Shown here: in pieces, positions 60,616-64,000 of the stretch
Layout of the letters: each line of letters opens with the position of its first letter
How positions within the stretch are numbered: the first letter of the stretch is position 1
Assembly (NCBI GenBank): GCA_902800525.1
Contig: CADCEV010000011.1
Location: 1 to 64,000, forward strand
From: an uncultured Bacteroidales bacterium
GTDB taxonomy: Bacteria > Bacteroidota > Bacteroidia > Bacteroidales > Paludibacteraceae
Length of the DNA stretch: 64,000 nt
Direction: 5' to 3'
Notes under the pieces: generated by a model
The model's input: the letters and a program-made list of their open reading frames with translations, nothing else
The model's database searches: none
Told to the model about the DNA's origin: nothing
Program-made: the position numbers and the translations under genes

Positions 60616-61217
60616 TACTGCGCTCCCACAGCATTAGCGGAAGCACCGTCTTTATCTTCCCGGTCGCCCACAAAGAGCGTGGTTTTGGGATCGGCTTCGA
60701 GCATCTCCAGCAACCTTCTGGCGCAGGATTCGGAGGGCTTGAGTGCTCCCAATTCCGGCGCGGAGATGATCATGTCAAATTGCGACGAGTCTATTCCCAA
60801 TGCCTCCAATTTCTCAATCACGGCGCCGTAATCGGAATAGATCACCATCCGCAGACCGCGTTGACGGCATTCGGCAATGATCGCCATCACATCCTCGCGC
60901 GGATGATATGACTTGCGAATGATACGCACCATTGCGGGCATATACACGAATCGATACCATTCCTCCGCAATCTTCGGTCCCCACCAATGGCCGCGCGCCA
61001 TCTGATAGAAGAAAGCTTCAAAAAACTCATCCTCGGAAGCGTACTGCACGTAGTGCATATTCTTACGTGCCAAACGCTCCGCCATTAACAACGGCAGACA
61101 CCACCACAGGCGCCGTACCATCTTCTGCGCTATGCCTGTTTTGTCATACAATGTACCGTCCACGTCAAAAATGACGGTCTTGCAGTCAGCGGGTATCTTC
61201 ATTTGTTCGTCCTTCAT
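60603..61217 (-). CDS. HAD superfamily hydrolase
   Basis: A 204-residue HAD phosphatase: motif I FDVDGTLYD, motif II MVIYSDYG, motif III Lys in GALKPSESCARR, motif IV FVGDREDKDGASANAVGAQ. The cap is helical with several Trp and Tyr. The substrate is unknown. It lies eight bases after the GH3 gene and 19 bases before the acyltransferase, inside the ten-gene run. A start at MKIPADC (residue 6) is an alternative. Confidence 0.85.
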   Translation of the reverse strand: MKDEQMKIPADCKTVIFDVDGTLYDKTGIAQKMVRRLWWCLPLLMAERLARKNMHYVQYASEDEFFEAFFYQMARGHWWGPKIAEEWYRFVYMPAMVRIIRKSYHPREDVMAIIAECRQRGLRMVIYSDYGAVIEKLEALGIDSSQFDMIISAPELGALKPSESCARRLLEMLEADPKTTLFVGDREDKDGASANAVGAQYLKV

Positions 61218-61225
61218 TGGTGTGT

Positions 61226-63103
61226 TTATTTGGCGTTGCGGGCAGCACGTCTCTCTGCGCGCTTCTGTTTGCGTTCCGTACGGCGCGCTGCACGTGCTTT
61301 GCGACGCTCGTCTATCGTGTTCGCTCCCTCTATAACCGACTCGCTAAAGCGCTCAAAGCGGCTCTCCCAGCGTTGGATCATATTGAACTTGCTACGTCTT
61401 TTCTCGTCCTGCATCAGCAAGTTGAACTTGAACTGTCCGTCGCGGAATCCGTCCTTGAGGCATGCAGCCTTGAATCGTGCATACGCGTTCGAGAGCAGGA
61501 TATGCGTCTCCGGGTCGTGCAGACGGAAGGACTGACGCTTGGACTCGTACTCGAGGTTGATATGTTGCAGCTTTTCATCCACCACTTTCGTGAACGCCTC
61601 AGCTTGCTCCTGCGTCATTCTCTCGTCCTCGAACTCATAGTAGAAATGGTATTTCGAGCCCTCTACATCCGCAAAGCCCACAAAGAACTTGGTCTTGATG
61701 CCGGTCTCTTCCTCGGCTTGGTGTACCGCATTCATAAACTGCGGTTCGTACAACTTCTCGCCGGTCATGGAGACAATACCGTTCACTTTCGACACCATAT
61801 GTACCGTCGGCGTATTCTTGTAGAATCCACCCACTTCCACCAAGTCGTTCATGTTATACCGGAACAGACCCGAATAAGTCGTCACATAGGCGCAATACCG
61901 TTTGCCGAGTTCCAGTTCGTCAATCTGACGGAAGTGCTTAATCGGGCTGTCCAACTCGCTCTCCTCCACGAACTCGTAGTAATGGAACTGCGGGAACAGA
62001 ACCGACTCGTTCGTATCATCCAGCGAGAATCCGAAACGGCACTCGGTAGCGATATAACCCAGCTCCTGATAGAACGTCTTGTCCCAATTGAACTGGTCCA
62101 TGTACTTATCCATGTAGATCTTGGTATTGCCGCATTTCCACGTGCTGAGGTATTGCAACCAAGGCCAGAAATCTTTGGGGTACAAATGCCCTGTCTCGGC
62201 AAGAATCTTGCGGAGCTCCGCTGCACGCTCGGGCTTAGGGGATATATACGCATCCAACTCCGAACGGATATCGTACGGAATATCGAAATCTTCGCAGATC
62301 GTACCTTTCTCAATGTCGGTTATCATCTCCTCGGTGTTCTCGTTAAGCGCACGCAGCAACTCCAGAATCGTAGAAGGATTAGCCGTCGCCCAGAGGGTCA
62401 CGTCTCTGTGCTGCAACGCCAAACGCATCAGCACGTAGTTACGCGCGCCGTAATCGGGAATCGACATCACCGACGCCGGAGCAGTATAATGCTTCTTGAT
62501 GATCGGCGGTATATCGCGTACCAGCACACCGCTCACTGCGCCGAAAAGCGTACCGTCCGGCGCATATCCTTCGCACTCCTTGCCCACAGTCGTGAAGATA
62601 TGTCCGCCGAAGATACGGCTCCGATGCTTCACGAAGTTCCACGTCCAGATATGACTCATCTTGCCATACACATCCTTCAGGTACTTATGCGTCATGGGAA
62701 TCCATTTGGGTTCGGACGTCGTACCCGATGTAGTGGCGTACATGTCCGGCTTGCCGGGGAACAGCACATTCTCCTCGCCGTGCTTATGACGCTCTACGTA
62801 CGGACGCAAGGTCTCAAACGAATTGTTCACGGGCACGTACATGCGATATAAGCGGAACAAATCCTCCGCGCTCGTCGCGGATAGAATACGGTCGAAATGA
62901 TGCTCCTTGCCATACACCGTGTCGCGAGAGATGGTCAGTATATCGCGCAAGGTCTTCTCCGCCGTATGGCGGGGCTTGCGGCTCCAAAAACGCAAACGAA
63001 GTGTCTGCATGCCGCCGACAATCATCAACATCAGGTTGATTAGCCATGGATAAGGCAGGGCTTTCCCCTCATTATCCAAATATGGTTTTACTGCTTTGCT
63101 CAT
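61226..63103 (-). CDS. GH3-family acyl-acid-amido synthetase
   Basis: A 625-residue adenylating enzyme of the GH3 family. YATTSGTTSEPKWIPMT is the ATP-binding loop, MSIPDYGARNYVLMRLAL and the later YSGLFRYNMNDLVEV match the GH3 fold, and the tail is rich in Lys, Arg and Ala. Plant GH3 enzymes join amino acids to jasmonate or auxin through an acyl-adenylate. Bacterial members are widespread but little characterised. First gene of the minus-strand run. A role in conjugating a steroid-acid side chain is an attractive guess and no more. The start at 63103 follows the promoter. Confidence 0.86.
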   Translation of the reverse strand: MSKAVKPYLDNEGKALPYPWLINLMLMIVGGMQTLRLRFWSRKPRHTAEKTLRDILTISRDTVYGKEHHFDRILSATSAEDLFRLYRMYVPVNNSFETLRPYVERHKHGEENVLFPGKPDMYATTSGTTSEPKWIPMTHKYLKDVYGKMSHIWTWNFVKHRSRIFGGHIFTTVGKECEGYAPDGTLFGAVSGVLVRDIPPIIKKHYTAPASVMSIPDYGARNYVLMRLALQHRDVTLWATANPSTILELLRALNENTEEMITDIEKGTICEDFDIPYDIRSELDAYISPKPERAAELRKILAETGHLYPKDFWPWLQYLSTWKCGNTKIYMDKYMDQFNWDKTFYQELGYIATECRFGFSLDDTNESVLFPQFHYYEFVEESELDSPIKHFRQIDELELGKRYCAYVTTYSGLFRYNMNDLVEVGGFYKNTPTVHMVSKVNGIVSMTGEKLYEPQFMNAVHQAEEETGIKTKFFVGFADVEGSKYHFYYEFEDERMTQEQAEAFTKVVDEKLQHINLEYESKRQSFRLHDPETHILLSNAYARFKAACLKDGFRDGQFKFNLLMQDEKRRSKFNMIQRWESRFERFSESVIEGANTIDERRKARAARRTERKQKRAERRAARNAK

Positions 63104-63123
63104 AAAAAAACACAATTTGGGTG

Positions 63124-63155
63124 CAAAGATACTAAAAATTTCACATATATGCAAA
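63124..63155 (-). promoter_or_regulatory. Promoter of the GH3-to-TolC operon
   Basis: Minus strand: TATCTTTG (63124-63131) and TTTGCATATATG (to 63155), 20 bases apart. It is the only promoter-like match I find upstream of the ten-gene run. Confidence 0.85.
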
Positions 63156-63189
63156 TAAAAAATGTTTTTTTCAAAAAAATATGCGCTTA

Positions 63190-63221
63190 CTTGCACATTT
63201 CATTTTTTTTTTGTACCTTTG
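63190..63221 (+). promoter_or_regulatory. dnaE promoter
   Basis: CTTGCACATTTC (from 63190) and TACCTTTG (63214-63221), 20 bases apart. Confidence 0.82.
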
Positions 63222-63239
63222 CGCCCTAATTTGGATTTT

Positions 63240-64000
63240 ATGAATTTTACACATTTACATGTACACTCGCACTACTCCCTGTTGGACGGGTTGTCCAAAG
63301 TGGAAGATATAGTGGATAAATGTCTCTCAACCGGCATGAACTCCGTGGCGCTGACTGACCATGGCAACATGTACGGTATCAAAGACCTGCTGGACTACTG
63401 CAAAGGGGTGAACAAAGCGCGCAAAGCCGACGCCGAGGCAAAAGGCGAACCGTTTGTGCCGTTCAAACCCATCGTAGGTTGCGAGACCTATTGTGCGCGA
63501 CGAGGAAGGCACATGATGAAGGACGATAAAGCCGTGAACGGCGAAGGGAAAACCTACGTCATCGACCGCTCGGGATGGCATCTTATCTTGCTGGCAAAGA
63601 ACATGGAAGGTTATCATAACCTCTGCCGCATCGTGTCGCACGGCTATATGTCCGACGCTTTCTACCACACGCCGCGTATTGACAAAGAGCTGCTGCAACA
63701 ATGGCACGAAGGAGTCATCTGCTGTTCGGCATGCTTAGGCGGCGAGTTGCCGCAGAAGATTCTGGCTGCCATCGGTTCGCAACCCACATCACTCAGTGTG
63801 GACGAAGCGATCGAGCAAGGAGTGTTCCGAGAAGCGGAAGAGGCTGTTCAATGGTTCAAAAACCTCTTTGGCGAGGATTATTACATTGAGTTGCAGCGCC
63901 ATGAGACCCAGAAAGCCGGCGGTGACCAGGATGTCTATGAGCGTCAGAAACAAGTCAACCCCGTGCTCATCGCCTTGGCGCGCAAGTACGGTGTGAAGAT
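63240..64000 (+). CDS. dnaE: DNA polymerase III alpha subunit, N-terminal part
   Basis: The first 253 codons or so of DnaE; the gene runs off the right edge. The N-terminal PHP domain is visible: FTHLHVHSHYSLLDGLSK, ALTDHGNMYGIKDL, IVGCETYCA and the VICCSACLGGELPQ block. It is the replicative polymerase of chromosome synthesis. The start ATG lies 18 bases after the -7 element. Divergent from the GH3 operon. Confidence 0.95.
   Translation, partial: MNFTHLHVHSHYSLLDGLSKVEDIVDKCLSTGMNSVALTDHGNMYGIKDLLDYCKGVNKARKADAEAKGEPFVPFKPIVGCETYCARRGRHMMKDDKAVNGEGKTYVIDRSGWHLILLAKNMEGYHNLCRIVSHGYMSDAFYHTPRIDKELLQQWHEGVICCSACLGGELPQKILAAIGSQPTSLSVDEAIEQGVFREAEEAVQWFKNLFGEDYYIELQRHETQKAGGDQDVYERQKQVNPVLIALARKYGVK

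Noticed and set aside
61217-62851. A 544-codon plus-strand open frame
   Set aside because: It is antisense to the GH3 gene, has no promoter or recognisable domains, and its amino-acid pattern (runs of Leu, Val, His, Arg) is that of a mirrored frame.

Overview
The window looks like a chromosomal segment of an uncultured gut-type member of Bacteroidales (Bacteroidota). Support: promoters of the Bacteroidota class (TTTG about 20 bases before TAnnTTTG, usually extended to TTTGCATAT), almost no Shine-Dalgarno sequences, a C10 protease with a type IX secretion sorting domain, Rpb6-like RNA polymerase omega, a PUR-alpha-like protein, a DUF4494 protein, and the gene order bamD-rpoZ-coaBC and nusB-yajC-ybbR. 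The 5' end of a 16S rRNA gene lies on the minus strand at the left edge, and the start of dnaE runs off the right edge.

Layout. 0.5-9.3 kb: mostly minus-strand housekeeping genes (SprT-like, pfkA, pheS, nadD, gmk, yicC, mnmE) with rmuC divergent from pheS. 9.4-27.3 kb: plus-strand genes for envelope and core functions (two related outer-membrane barrels, apbE, bamD, rpoZ, coaBC, nusB, yajC, ybbR, a sugar aminotransferase, rpoN, a DUF4105 protein, an alkaline-phosphatase-fold protein, glycine-lipid enzymes GlsA/GlsB, a PLP-homeostasis protein, a HAD phosphatase). 27.8-33.3 kb: an AT-rich accessory block with a TPR-HTH regulator and secreted proteins including the C10 protease. 33.4-43.4 kb: clpB without its N-domain, an orphan iron-chelate permease, panB, and a galactose set (galK, galM, a GH2 beta-galactosidase). 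43.9-48.0 kb: a minus-strand run of four secreted proteins, two of which carry an unfamiliar Cys-Trp repeat. 48.1-50.0 kb: an inverted-repeat element, a DUF3791 gene and a GHKL-ATPase/STAS-like pair. 50.1-63.1 kb: a minus-strand run of ten genes with one visible promoter and one terminator. It holds a GH3 acyl-amido synthetase, a HAD phosphatase, an acyltransferase, an EamA transporter, a steroid 5-alpha-reductase homologue, an Old Yellow Enzyme homologue, a short-chain dehydrogenase and a tripartite RND efflux system.

Three things stand out. First, the ten-gene run combines the enzyme types needed to reduce a 3-keto-delta4 steroid (5-alpha-reductase, flavin ene-reductase, hydroxysteroid-dehydrogenase-type SDR) with a carboxylate-amide ligase and exporters. 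I read it as a candidate steroid or bile-acid modification and export operon. Second, many junctions between genes carry a short tandem repeat of period 7 or 8, and the same kind of repeat sits in frame inside conserved genes (nadD, yicC, the yggS homologue, the TPR regulator, the GH2 gene). A separate 31-base palindromic element sits in frame in both yicC and the fecCD homologue, reminiscent of Rickettsia palindromic elements. Third, near-identical promoter cassettes drive unrelated accessory loci, and one faces an rRNA-like promoter across a structured gene-free segment that may encode a small RNA.

All calls come from reading the sequence without database searches. Family names rest on recognised motifs and remembered family features; functional links between neighbouring genes are inference.
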